NCBI RefSeq assembly: GCF_037039395.1
Contig: NZ_CP146241.1
Span: 472,171 to 536,170, forward strand
Source: Agrobacterium vitis
GTDB lineage: Bacteria; Pseudomonadota; Alphaproteobacteria; Rhizobiales; Rhizobiaceae
Reading direction: 5' to 3'
Length of the DNA: 64,000 bases
The translations under genes and the position numbers were made by a program. The notes under the pieces were generated by a model that saw only the letters and a list, made by a program, of their open reading frames with translations, was not told where the DNA came from and did no database searches. Below, piece after piece: positions 1 to 7,750 of this stretch (position 1 is its first letter; every line of letters begins with the position of its first letter).

Positions 1-1276
1 CGGTCGGAACACAGATTTCCTCTCTCAGGGTCAGCCTGCACGGATCGCTGGCCTTCACCGGAATCGGGCACGGCACCGATAGAGCGGTGATCCTTGGTCT
101 GACGGGTGAAGTCCCGGAAAAGCTCGATCCCGACCGTATGGCTGGCATTGTAGCGGAAGTGGAACGGAGCGGGCATGTAACGCCGCCGGGTCATCCAACC
201 TATGAATTCCAGCCCCGGACAGATCTGGTTTTCGACAAGAAGCAACCGTTGCCAGGGCATGCCAACGGCATGACCTTTTGCGCCTTCGACCGCTACGACC
301 GAATGCTTCTAAAGCGCATCTACTACTCGATTGGCGGTGGCTTTGTCGTTACCGATACCGAGCTTGAAACTATGCGTGGTGCAAAGAAAGCCTCGTCCGA
401 AGAGGGCGTGCCGTATCCCTTTGCGTCTGCGAGGCAAATGCTGGATATGGCTAGCACCTCAGGCCTGTCGATAGCCCAAATGAAGCGGATGAACGAGGAA
501 ACTGCAATAAGTGGTATCGATCTCGATGCTGGTCTCGATCGCATCTGGGAGGCGATGAAGAGCTGCATCGACCGAGGACTCACGGTCGACGGCATCATGC
601 CGGGCGGTCTCAAGGTGAAACGCCGTGCGCGGGCGATTCACGACAAGCTCGCAGGAGAACGGAGCAGCAACCGCCTGAATCCGTTGCTCGCCAATGACTG
701 GCTGTCGGTATACGCTATGGCCGTCAACGAAGAAAATGCAGCGGGCGGGCGCGTGGTGACAGCCCCCACGAATGGCGCGGCAGGAGTAGTCCCCGCGACC
801 CTACGCTATTATCTGCATTTCCATATGGATGCGACGCAAGATGACATCCGCGACTTCCTGCTAACAGCTGCAGCAGTCGGTGGAATCATCAAGCACAATG
901 CCTCGATCTCCGGTGCCGAAGTTGGTTGCCAGGGCGAAGTGGGTCAGCCTCAGCTATGGCGGCCGCAGGGCTTGCCGCCGTTATGGGTGGCTTGCCGGAG
1001 CAAGTAGAGAATGCGGCCGAGATCGCGCTAGAGCACCACCTTGGCATGACTTGCGATCCTATTGCAGGCTTGGTGCAGGTGCCGTGCATCGAGCGTAATG
1101 CTCTTGGCGCCGTTAAGGCAGTCACTGCAGCATCTCTGGCACTCAAAGGTGACGGGACACATTTCGTACCACTCGACGCAGCGATCGAAACCATGCGCCA
1201 GACTGGCCGCGACATGAGTGAAAAATATAAGGAGACCTCAACGGGAGGCTTAGCTGTCAACGTTGTGGAATGCTGA
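1..1276 (+). pseudogene. sdaA: L-serine ammonia-lyase, 5'-truncated by the window and frameshifted
   Basis: Iron-sulfur enzyme that deaminates L-serine to pyruvate. The reading frame is open from position 3 and carries the small-domain motif GHGTDRAVILGL, then the large domain with NGAAG and [11 protein letters not shown], which holds the first cluster cysteine. Just after that motif, at about 940-945, the frame breaks; the rest ([32 protein letters not shown], ending [10 protein letters not shown]) continues in the next frame to the stop at 1274-1276. Restoring one base in the gggt run would give a normal single-chain enzyme. The start lies before the window. Either a real one-base deletion or a sequencing error; the rest of the sequence looks well conserved, so decay would be recent. 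Confidence 0.85.
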
Positions 1277-1342
1277 AAGGTAAACGATTTCAGCCGGCGT
1301 AAAAGGCCATCGGGGCCATGTAGCGGACTCCACTCTCAAGAG

Positions 1343-2266
1343 ATGATACTGATGCCACCCCACTTCGTTGACTTCCGGTTATTTACATACGCTTTGGTCT
1401 CTGCCGAACATGGTAGTTTTCGCCGAGCCGCGGCTGCGCTGAATCTCCAGCAGTCTACGGTGAGCCGGGGTGTCCGAACCCTCGAACATCGCGTTGGAGC
1501 GGAACTCTTTGAACGAAATCACGCCGGAATCCGCCCCACGCCTGCAGGCGATCGGTTCTTGCAGGAAGCTACGCTGGGCTTTGATCACTTGAAGCGCGCC
1601 ATGCGGCAGGCAGAGGCCTCGCAACGTGGTGAACATGGCGAACTTACGGTTGGTGCCAGCGTACCATTTACCTTGTTCGGCGAATTGTTCGAGCGCTTCC
1701 GCGAGAAACATTCCGGAGTTGAGTTGGAAATAGTGGAGGGCACCGCCAGCGCGAGTTCGGCCCTGGTGCATCAGCGGCGCGTGGACGTGGCGATTGTGGC
1801 GAGTCGCCATGAGAACGGAGGATTCCAATCGCAGCGTCTTGGCGATGAGCCGATCCTGGCGGTTCTCCCACGATCGCATTCGCAAGCAGGTGCGCGCCGA
1901 TTGAGCATTGATGACCTTCGACAGGAAATGTTCATCCTAAGTGCAAACGGTCTTGGGCCGGATATCAGGGATTATCTTACTCGCCGAATGACAAAGTCGG
2001 GTACAGAACCGCGAATTCAACTGCACCGCGCCAGTCAATGTGACCTGATCAACATGGTGGCGTCGGGATTTGGTGTGACGATTGCCGTCGGTCGGACCCG
2101 CGCCGTCATCGATGGTGTTGTCTTCATTCCCCTTGCGGGCAGGAGCACCATATCAGTTTGGGCGATCTGGATGGATTCCAACCCGAATCCTGCACTGCAC
2201 GACCTCCTCGACATTGCGCAAGAACGGACTGCAATGCCGCGAGCGACGGCGCGCGGAAGAGTTTAA
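1343..2266 (+). CDS. LysR-family transcriptional regulator
   Basis: Complete 307-residue LysR regulator. The N-terminal winged HTH (about residues 8-66) contains the typical GSFRRAAAALN and QQSTVSRGVRTLE segments. The effector-binding domain follows from about residue 95 (GELTVGASVPFTLFGELFERF). Start ATG at 1343, with an alternative ATG at 1352. Its stop codon overlaps by four bases the stop of the DUF2274 gene on the other strand, so it converges tightly with the end of the trb operon. It may control the neighbouring serine lyase or belong to the conjugative element; the effector is unknown. Confidence 0.88.
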   Translation: MILMPPHFVDFRLFTYALVSAEHGSFRRAAAALNLQQSTVSRGVRTLEHRVGAELFERNHAGIRPTPAGDRFLQEATLGFDHLKRAMRQAEASQRGEHGELTVGASVPFTLFGELFERFREKHSGVELEIVEGTASASSALVHQRRVDVAIVASRHENGGFQSQRLGDEPILAVLPRSHSQAGARRLSIDDLRQEMFILSANGLGPDIRDYLTRRMTKSGTEPRIQLHRASQCDLINMVASGFGVTIAVGRTRAVIDGVVFIPLAGRSTISVWAIWMDSNPNPALHDLLDIAQERTAMPRATARGRV

Positions 2267-2496
2267 GCCCTCGCTGAGCCTTTTCGCGCCCGTGCGAACC
2301 CCCGGTCTGTCGATATAAACCGGACAAGCATCGGCACGATCAGCTTCACGGGATCGGCTACGGGCTGCCCCGTCTCACGTGCAAGCACGTCAGCATACGC
2401 GATCAGATCGCTATGAAGTGAAGCAGGCAGCTCCAGCGACACTTTGATTGGCTTATCATCGGCGATCGGGCCAAGTTTCAGCTTTGTCATGGTCAA
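2263..2496 (-). CDS. DUF2274 protein, last gene of trb operon
   Basis: Short 77-residue protein of the DUF2274 type, a family commonly found right after trbI in rhizobial conjugation clusters. It starts MTMTKLKLGPIADDKP and has a predicted RHH-like middle (VSLELPASLHSDLIAYADVL), suggesting DNA binding, but the family has no established function. Its ATG overlaps the trbI stop by four bases, which indicates translational coupling. Confidence 0.75.
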   Translation of the reverse strand: MTMTKLKLGPIADDKPIKVSLELPASLHSDLIAYADVLARETGQPVADPVKLIVPMLVRFISTDRGFARARKGSARA

Positions 2497-3650
2497 CCTC
2501 TGTAAGGTTCAAGGACAAGGTCACGCGTAACGATCACGCGAACGGGGAAGCCGGGCCGGATGGTCAGGGTCGGCGCGACTTGCAACTGACGGCGGATGAT
2601 CTGCTGACCAGCGTCGTTGATCGTGTCCTGCGCGCCATCCCGTATAGCAGCCACGAGACGATCTTCATCACTGACGGCCAACTCTGTGCCGACCGCGAGC
2701 AAGGTGGACAAGCCCGCCGCCTTGGCAAGATCCCACCAATGATAATCGACACCATCCTCGAGGCCGGCATAGCCCTGCGGATCGGCGCCCGGTTGACGTT
2801 CGAGCACGATCGACCGTCCATTCGGAAAAATCAGCCGATCCCAGACCAGCAACGCCCGTCTCTGGCCGAATTGCACATTGTTATCGTATTGACCGATGAT
2901 CCTCGTTCCTTGCGGAACCACGAGACTGCGACCAGTCGGACTGTCGTAGATGTTCTCCGTCACTTGCGCGATAATCTGGCCGGGAAGATCGGAACGAATG
3001 CCGGTTATAAGTGCGGCAGGAATGACGGCCCCGGCCTGGAGCACGAAGGGCGAAGCAGGCGCGATGACGCGATCCGTGGCGGTGGTGCGGCGATCGACCG
3101 GCGCATTGAGGAATGCGTTTTGTCGATCCTGCACGGTCTGCTGACCCGGCTGACCAGCGAGGCCGGCGAGATCGAAACCGGGAGCGCTTGGGGTTATTGA
3201 ACCTGCCGATGTGGCCTCCTTCGTGCCAGGCTGGGTCTGGAAGAAGACGCGCGACGTGCGCGCGGCCTCTTCCTCTGCAAGCCGGCGCTGCTCGGCTTCA
3301 TCGACAGTTGGTGTCGAAATCGCCGGAGGGACGACGGGCTGGCCGCGGTTCTGTGCGTCAAGAATCGGCCGCCCGAGATCGCCGGGCAAAGGCGCGCCAA
3401 GAACCGGGCCGGTATAGTCTCGCGGCAGGCCGGCGAGACCGTCTGCCGTCTGCCGATTTGCGGTCGAGTACAATGCCTCGCCGTCACGGCCGGCATTTCG
3501 GGTCTGAAGGGCATAGATCAGGGCGCCGCCAATCCCGACCAGAGCAACGGCGGTGACGCTGGCAAGGACCTTGCGCGACAGCCGGGTGACGCGCGGCGGC
3601 TCTGCCCGCAGCCGCATCGGAGCGCTGTTGTTGTTGTTCTCCTCGCTCAT
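2493..3650 (-). CDS. trbI: Conjugal transfer protein TrbI (VirB10-like)
   Basis: Inner-to-outer membrane scaffold of the type IV secretion channel. The 385-residue protein has a short charged cytoplasmic N-terminus rich in Asn (MSEENNNN), one membrane helix at about residues 30-48 (VLASVTAVALVGIGGALIYA), a Pro-rich periplasmic linker, and the conserved VirB10/TrbI beta-barrel domain from about residue 200 (QAGAVIPAALITGIRSDLPG and RIIGQYDN). Length is normal. ATG overlaps the trbG stop by four bases; it overlaps the next gene likewise. It should work with TrbG and TrbF in the core complex. Confidence 0.95.
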   Translation of the reverse strand: MSEENNNNSAPMRLRAEPPRVTRLSRKVLASVTAVALVGIGGALIYALQTRNAGRDGEALYSTANRQTADGLAGLPRDYTGPVLGAPLPGDLGRPILDAQNRGQPVVPPAISTPTVDEAEQRRLAEEEAARTSRVFFQTQPGTKEATSAGSITPSAPGFDLAGLAGQPGQQTVQDRQNAFLNAPVDRRTTATDRVIAPASPFVLQAGAVIPAALITGIRSDLPGQIIAQVTENIYDSPTGRSLVVPQGTRIIGQYDNNVQFGQRRALLVWDRLIFPNGRSIVLERQPGADPQGYAGLEDGVDYHWWDLAKAAGLSTLLAVGTELAVSDEDRLVAAIRDGAQDTINDAGQQIIRRQLQVAPTLTIRPGFPVRVIVTRDLVLEPYRG

Positions 3651-4630
3651 GACGCCGGCCTCCCGTCGGTACGGACAATCCTCACCGTTTGCTGCCGGCC
3701 GCCGCTGCCGAGGCGCAGTTCGGCCGCTCCGAACAGACGATCGACGATCAGGATATGACGGTAGACACGCGTGTTGGCGATCTGCGCCTCGCCCTCGGAT
3801 CCGATCAAGAAGATCGGCGGCATTTCGCCCTGGACGATGCCGCGCGGAAACTCGACATAGACGCGCCGGCCGTCATCATAGACTGAGACCGGTTTCCAAG
3901 GCGGGTTATCGCCACTCAGGCCGTATCGATAATTGCGCGATGCGACGGCCGGAATGACCGGCGTCGCCGGAACGCTCTGGCCTTGTCTGCCTGGCGGCTG
4001 CGGATATGCCCATGCGACTGAAGGCATGTAGGGCTTTGCACCGGAACGCAGCTCGATCATGTAGACGCGCCGGTCGGTCGTCACGACAAGGTTGGTCGTG
4101 ATGTCGGCGCGGCTTGGTTTCACAAGGATGTGGACCCGCTTTGTCGTGCCGACGCCGCTTTCGGTGTCACCTATGATCCAACGCGCGGTATCGCCGGCCG
4201 CAATCGGCCCAGCACCGGTCAGGTTTTCGCCCGGCTCAAGGGCTATGTCGGTGATCTGCCCCGGTGCGGCGTAGACCTGATACAGCGCGCCTTCGGACCA
4301 GGGGTAAATCTGGATTGCGTTGAAATATCCCTCCCGGCGCGGCTGGACGCGAGCCGCGGCATTGGCGTTCTCGACGCGGGCTATCGGCGTGCTGCCAGCC
4401 GTCCCGCCCTTTGCCGGTGTCCAAGCCGGAGGGATATGGATCGGGCGCGGTCGATCGTCAGTGACTGACGTGGGTACGGATGGCAACGGAGGCACGTTCC
4501 GGTCGTAGCTGATCTCCGGCGGTTTTTGCAGCGTGGCGCAGCCGGCCAATGTGGTGGCGGAAAGCAGCAGAACAGGAAGCACGGATTTACGGAAAACCGG
4601 AATATCGCGGTTACGGAAAGCTGTCTTCAT
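3647..4630 (-). CDS. trbG: Conjugal transfer lipoprotein TrbG (VirB9-like)
   Basis: Outer-membrane core component of the mating-pair channel. I start it at ATG 4630, which overlaps the trbF stop by four bases (ATGA) and gives a clear lipoprotein signal peptide ending in the lipobox LAGC. The open frame runs further upstream, but that part lies inside trbF and is not plausible protein. The mature part has the VirB9/CagX fold pattern: an N-terminal domain with INPWSEG-like IQIYPWSEGALYQVY and a C-terminal domain with NYRYGLSGDNPPWKPVSVYD. 327 residues, normal for TrbG. Confidence 0.94.
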   Translation of the reverse strand: MKTAFRNRDIPVFRKSVLPVLLLSATTLAGCATLQKPPEISYDRNVPPLPSVPTSVTDDRPRPIHIPPAWTPAKGGTAGSTPIARVENANAAARVQPRREGYFNAIQIYPWSEGALYQVYAAPGQITDIALEPGENLTGAGPIAAGDTARWIIGDTESGVGTTKRVHILVKPSRADITTNLVVTTDRRVYMIELRSGAKPYMPSVAWAYPQPPGRQGQSVPATPVIPAVASRNYRYGLSGDNPPWKPVSVYDDGRRVYVEFPRGIVQGEMPPIFLIGSEGEAQIANTRVYRHILIVDRLFGAAELRLGSGGRQQTVRIVRTDGRPAS

Positions 4631-5316
4631 TGGCTCATCTCCCGCGACCAGTTGATGGCGTTGACGTAGATGCCGAGAGGATTGACCTTGATCCCCTCGA
4701 CGTCGCGCGGCTGCTGGATCACGATGGTCAGGATTGCGGTCCAGCGTTCGGTGGTGGAAAGCTGGCCGTTCTCGAAATGCCGCTCGGTCCATGCAACACG
4801 AAAACTGTCGGGCGATGCCCTTATGACGCTGGAGACTTCAACCGCGATCTGCTGCTTGCCGACCTTGGTGAACGGGTCGTTGGCGCGTGCGTAGTCATTG
4901 AGGGCGGCAGCGCCCCGATCCGTCGTCCATTCGTAAGCCCGAAGCCAGTTCTGCCGGACGATGATCGGGTCGGCCGGAATGCTTCTCGTTTGCTCGATGA
5001 AGCGTGCGAGGTGCCAGGCCACTTGCGGATCGGTCGGGCGGAAATCGGCGGTAGCAGGGGCAATAGCCTGCGCCTGACCGAGATTGTCCACCTGCACGAT
5101 CCACGGCACGACGGTCCCCCGTACCGATTGGTAGACCAGGGCTGCGGCGAAGCCAGCCGACAGGACCAGCGAGCCGATGGCCATATAGCGCCAGTTCTTC
5201 GCCTGCACGCGGGCCGAGCCGATCCGTTCGTCCCAGACCTGCGCGGCCTTCTGATACGGCGTTTCCGGTTGAGGTGTTTTGCCGTAATGCACGGCGGGCC
5301 GTTTGAAGAGATTCAT
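4627..5316 (-). CDS. trbF: Conjugal transfer protein TrbF (VirB8-like)
   Basis: Bitopic inner-membrane protein that nucleates the transfer channel. The 229-residue sequence has a cytoplasmic N-terminus with FKRPAVHYGKTPQPETPYQKA, one membrane helix at about 42-62 (YMAIGSLVLSAGFAAALVYQ), and a periplasmic VirB8 domain. The NPLGIYV motif near the C-terminus is typical of the family. Overlaps trbL and trbG by four bases each. Confidence 0.95.
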   Translation of the reverse strand: MNLFKRPAVHYGKTPQPETPYQKAAQVWDERIGSARVQAKNWRYMAIGSLVLSAGFAAALVYQSVRGTVVPWIVQVDNLGQAQAIAPATADFRPTDPQVAWHLARFIEQTRSIPADPIIVRQNWLRAYEWTTDRGAAALNDYARANDPFTKVGKQQIAVEVSSVIRASPDSFRVAWTERHFENGQLSTTERWTAILTIVIQQPRDVEGIKVNPLGIYVNAINWSREMSQ

Positions 5317-6674
5317 GAGCGGTCACTTTCAGAGAGATTGACGGAGGCACCGGACCCATGACCGTCGCCCGAGCGAACTGCGTGCGCGGCAGCGCTGACG
5401 CCGTGGGAGACATGGCTGCCGCGCTTTATGCGTTGAGCCCATGCAGGCGGCTGGTCAGTCGTTGCTCCCGGCGCGACGGAAGAAGGATCGGCTTCGCCGC
5501 CGACTGTCCCCATCGTCGATGTCCCGCCGGTCGCACCAAAGCCGGCGCGGGTGCCATCGGAGAAACTGGATTTCATGCTGTCGGAAGAGCGCGACGTAGC
5601 ACGGCGCAGCGGTGACATGGCGGACGATCCGGCGGCGCGCGCCACGCCGCCGAGGCCGGAGACGATGCTCGACGAACCGGCCTGTCCCATCGAACCCAAC
5701 GTGTAGGCAGAAGATGCAGCTCCGGTCGCTGCTGCACCGCCTCGCATGGCTGCGGCGCCGCCGGAAAGCAGGGCTGCGCCACCTCTTGCGGCCAGCATCG
5801 CACCGCCACCTGCGGCCAGCGCTGCGCCGCCGACCGCCAGACCGGTGCCAACCGCGGCGCCTGCGCCAAGCTGCGGGCCACCGCTAACGAGGCCAGCCGC
5901 GATGCCGGGTCCGAATATTCCGAGGCCGACGAGCGAAAGGGCAGCGAGCACGACCGCCATGGCGTCGTCGATACTCGGGGTATGACCGCCAAAACCTTGC
6001 GTAAACTGGCTGAAGAGCGTCGAACCGATGCCGACAATGACGGCGAGAACCAGGACCTTGATGCCGCTGGAGATTACGTTGCCGAGCACGCGCTCGGCCA
6101 TGAACGCGGTTTTCCCGAAGAGGCCGAAAGGGATCAATACAAAGCCGGCCAGCGTGGACAGTTTGAATTCGATCAAAGTCACGAACAGTTGGACGCTGAG
6201 AATGAAGAACGCGAGAATGACGAGCGCCCAGGCGAAGAGCAGGCAGGCGATCTGAATGAAGTTCTCGAAGAAGGCGATCCAGCCCATGAGGTCGGAGATG
6301 GATTCGAGCAGCGGCCGGGCCGCGTCCAGTCCTGCCTGCGCCACTTTGCCGGGACGGAGGAGATCCTGCGCGGTGAACCCGGTCCCGGAGGCTTTCAGGC
6401 CGAGACCGGAGAAGCTGTCGAAGACAATCTTCGCAAGGTTGTTCCAGTTGGAAATCAGATAGGCGAAGACGCCGACAAACAGCGTCTTCTTCACGAGCCG
6501 GGCGATAATGTCGTCGTCGGCGCCCCAACTCCAGAATAGCGCCGCTAGCGTAATATCGATGACGATCAACGTCGTCGCGATAAATGCCACCTCGCCACCG
6601 AGCAGACCAAAGCCGCTGTCGATGTATCGGGTGAATGTTCCCAGAAAACTGTCGATTACCCCCGATCCGCCCAC
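5313..6674 (-). CDS. trbL: Conjugal transfer membrane protein TrbL (VirB6-like)
   Basis: Polytopic inner-membrane subunit of the DNA transfer channel. The start chosen is GTG 6674 (VGGSGVIDSFLGTF), two bases after the stop of the TrbK-like gene and preceded by GAAGGACGG as ribosome site; family members normally begin with this same stretch. About six hydrophobic segments lie in the first 280 residues, followed by a very Gly/Ala-rich stretch (about 285-370) and a hydrophilic Ser-rich tail. Such low-complexity C-termini are usual for TrbL. 453 residues. Confidence 0.93.
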   Translation of the reverse strand: MGGSGVIDSFLGTFTRYIDSGFGLLGGEVAFIATTLIVIDITLAALFWSWGADDDIIARLVKKTLFVGVFAYLISNWNNLAKIVFDSFSGLGLKASGTGFTAQDLLRPGKVAQAGLDAARPLLESISDLMGWIAFFENFIQIACLLFAWALVILAFFILSVQLFVTLIEFKLSTLAGFVLIPFGLFGKTAFMAERVLGNVISSGIKVLVLAVIVGIGSTLFSQFTQGFGGHTPSIDDAMAVVLAALSLVGLGIFGPGIAAGLVSGGPQLGAGAAVGTGLAVGGAALAAGGGAMLAARGGAALLSGGAAAMRGGAAATGAASSAYTLGSMGQAGSSSIVSGLGGVARAAGSSAMSPLRRATSRSSDSMKSSFSDGTRAGFGATGGTSTMGTVGGEADPSSVAPGATTDQPPAWAQRIKRGSHVSHGVSAAAHAVRSGDGHGSGASVNLSESDRS

Positions 6675-6676
6675 GA

Positions 6677-6964
6677 TTACCGTCCTTCGTTCAAAGATGG
6701 TGATGTTGGGGCGGTCGGTCGACCGAGGAACCGATCGCGTGTCTCGGCCCAGACGCGCAGGCATTCGGCGTCGCTTCCCGCCTGCTGGCCAAGCTGCTGG
6801 CACCGACGCTGCCCTTCGCGCAGTGGATCGCTTTGGGGCTGGCCAACCCGCACCGGCGAGGCCTCCGGCGGCTCTTCCTTGCGGATCAATTCGACGACCG
6901 CCGCAGTGATGGCGACGGCGACGAATACGACTGCGCCCAGCCGGGCCAGCATTTTGCCGTCCAT
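6677..6964 (-). CDS. Small TrbK-like entry-exclusion candidate
   Basis: 95-residue protein in the position of trbK between trbJ and trbL. It has an N-terminal membrane helix (LGAVVFVAVAITAAVVELI) followed by a hydrophilic part with two cysteines (RRCQQLGQQ, AECLRVWAE). This fits the alternative TrbK family annotated as entry-exclusion proteins, which block uptake of a second copy of the element. Exclusion function is inferred from place and size, not from a known motif. Confidence 0.75.
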   Translation of the reverse strand: MDGKMLARLGAVVFVAVAITAAVVELIRKEEPPEASPVRVGQPQSDPLREGQRRCQQLGQQAGSDAECLRVWAETRDRFLGRPTAPTSPSLNEGR

Positions 6965-6985
6965 GACAATGCTCCCTTCAGGCTT

Positions 6986-7750
6986 TCAGTTGCCGCTGAA
7001 CATCTGCACGTTGCCGGGCTGATAGTCGGAACCGGGCGTCAGGAAGCGGCGACGCTGTTCTCGCCCCTGCTCGGCGGCCGCAGTTCGCTCGGCCTCGGTC
7101 AGCGCGCCCGACCGGCCGTTGGCGGCGAGCAGCGCGACCAGATCGGAAAGCTGCTGCGATTGCAGCGCGAGAAGCTGGTTGCCGGCCTGAGTCGCCTGAA
7201 GCGCGCCGGTCGCGCCCTGGCTTTGACTCACCAGTTCGCGCATCTGCGTGCGGTTGGTGTCGATATTGCCGACGACGCCGGCCTGGACGCGCATGGCGTC
7301 CTGCAAGCTGCCAACGGTGTTCTGCCAGCGGGAGCGGGCATCGGTAACGAGCTGCTGATCCGTCGCCGACATCTGAACATTGCCGTATTGGCTCTGGAAT
7401 GCTTGGTCGATGCCCTGCACGTCGAAAGCGATGTTCTGCGCCTGGTTCAGGAGTTGCTGCGTGCGCTGGACATTCTGCTGAAGCGTCTGAAGCGAGGAGA
7501 ACGGCAGGCTCGCTAGATTGCGTGCCTGGTTCATCAACATGGTGGCCTCGTTTTGAAGCGAGGTGATCTGCTGGTTGATCTGCTCCAGCGTGCGCGCTGC
7601 CGTGAGAACGTTCTGCGCATAGTTGCTCGGATCGAAGACAATCCTCCACGCATAGGCGGGAAGGGTCGAAAGCGGCGAGATCGCGAGCGGCATAGCCAGC
7701 ATGGTCGCGGGGAGAACGGCGGAGAATTTGCGAATGCGACGGATGCTCAT
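6986..7750 (-). CDS. trbJ: Conjugal transfer protein TrbJ (VirB5-like)
   Basis: Periplasmic, pilus-associated protein. It has a Sec signal peptide (MSIRRIRKFSAVLPATMLAM to about residue 34, cleavage near AYA-W), the family hallmark FDPSNYAQN right after it, and long Gln-rich coiled-coil helices (TLEQINQQITSLQNEATML, LQTLQQNVQRTQQLLNQ). 254 residues, normal length. ATG overlaps the trbE stop by four bases. Confidence 0.94.
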   Translation of the reverse strand: MSIRRIRKFSAVLPATMLAMPLAISPLSTLPAYAWRIVFDPSNYAQNVLTAARTLEQINQQITSLQNEATMLMNQARNLASLPFSSLQTLQQNVQRTQQLLNQAQNIAFDVQGIDQAFQSQYGNVQMSATDQQLVTDARSRWQNTVGSLQDAMRVQAGVVGNIDTNRTQMRELVSQSQGATGALQATQAGNQLLALQSQQLSDLVALLAANGRSGALTEAERTAAAEQGREQRRRFLTPGSDYQPGNVQMFSGN

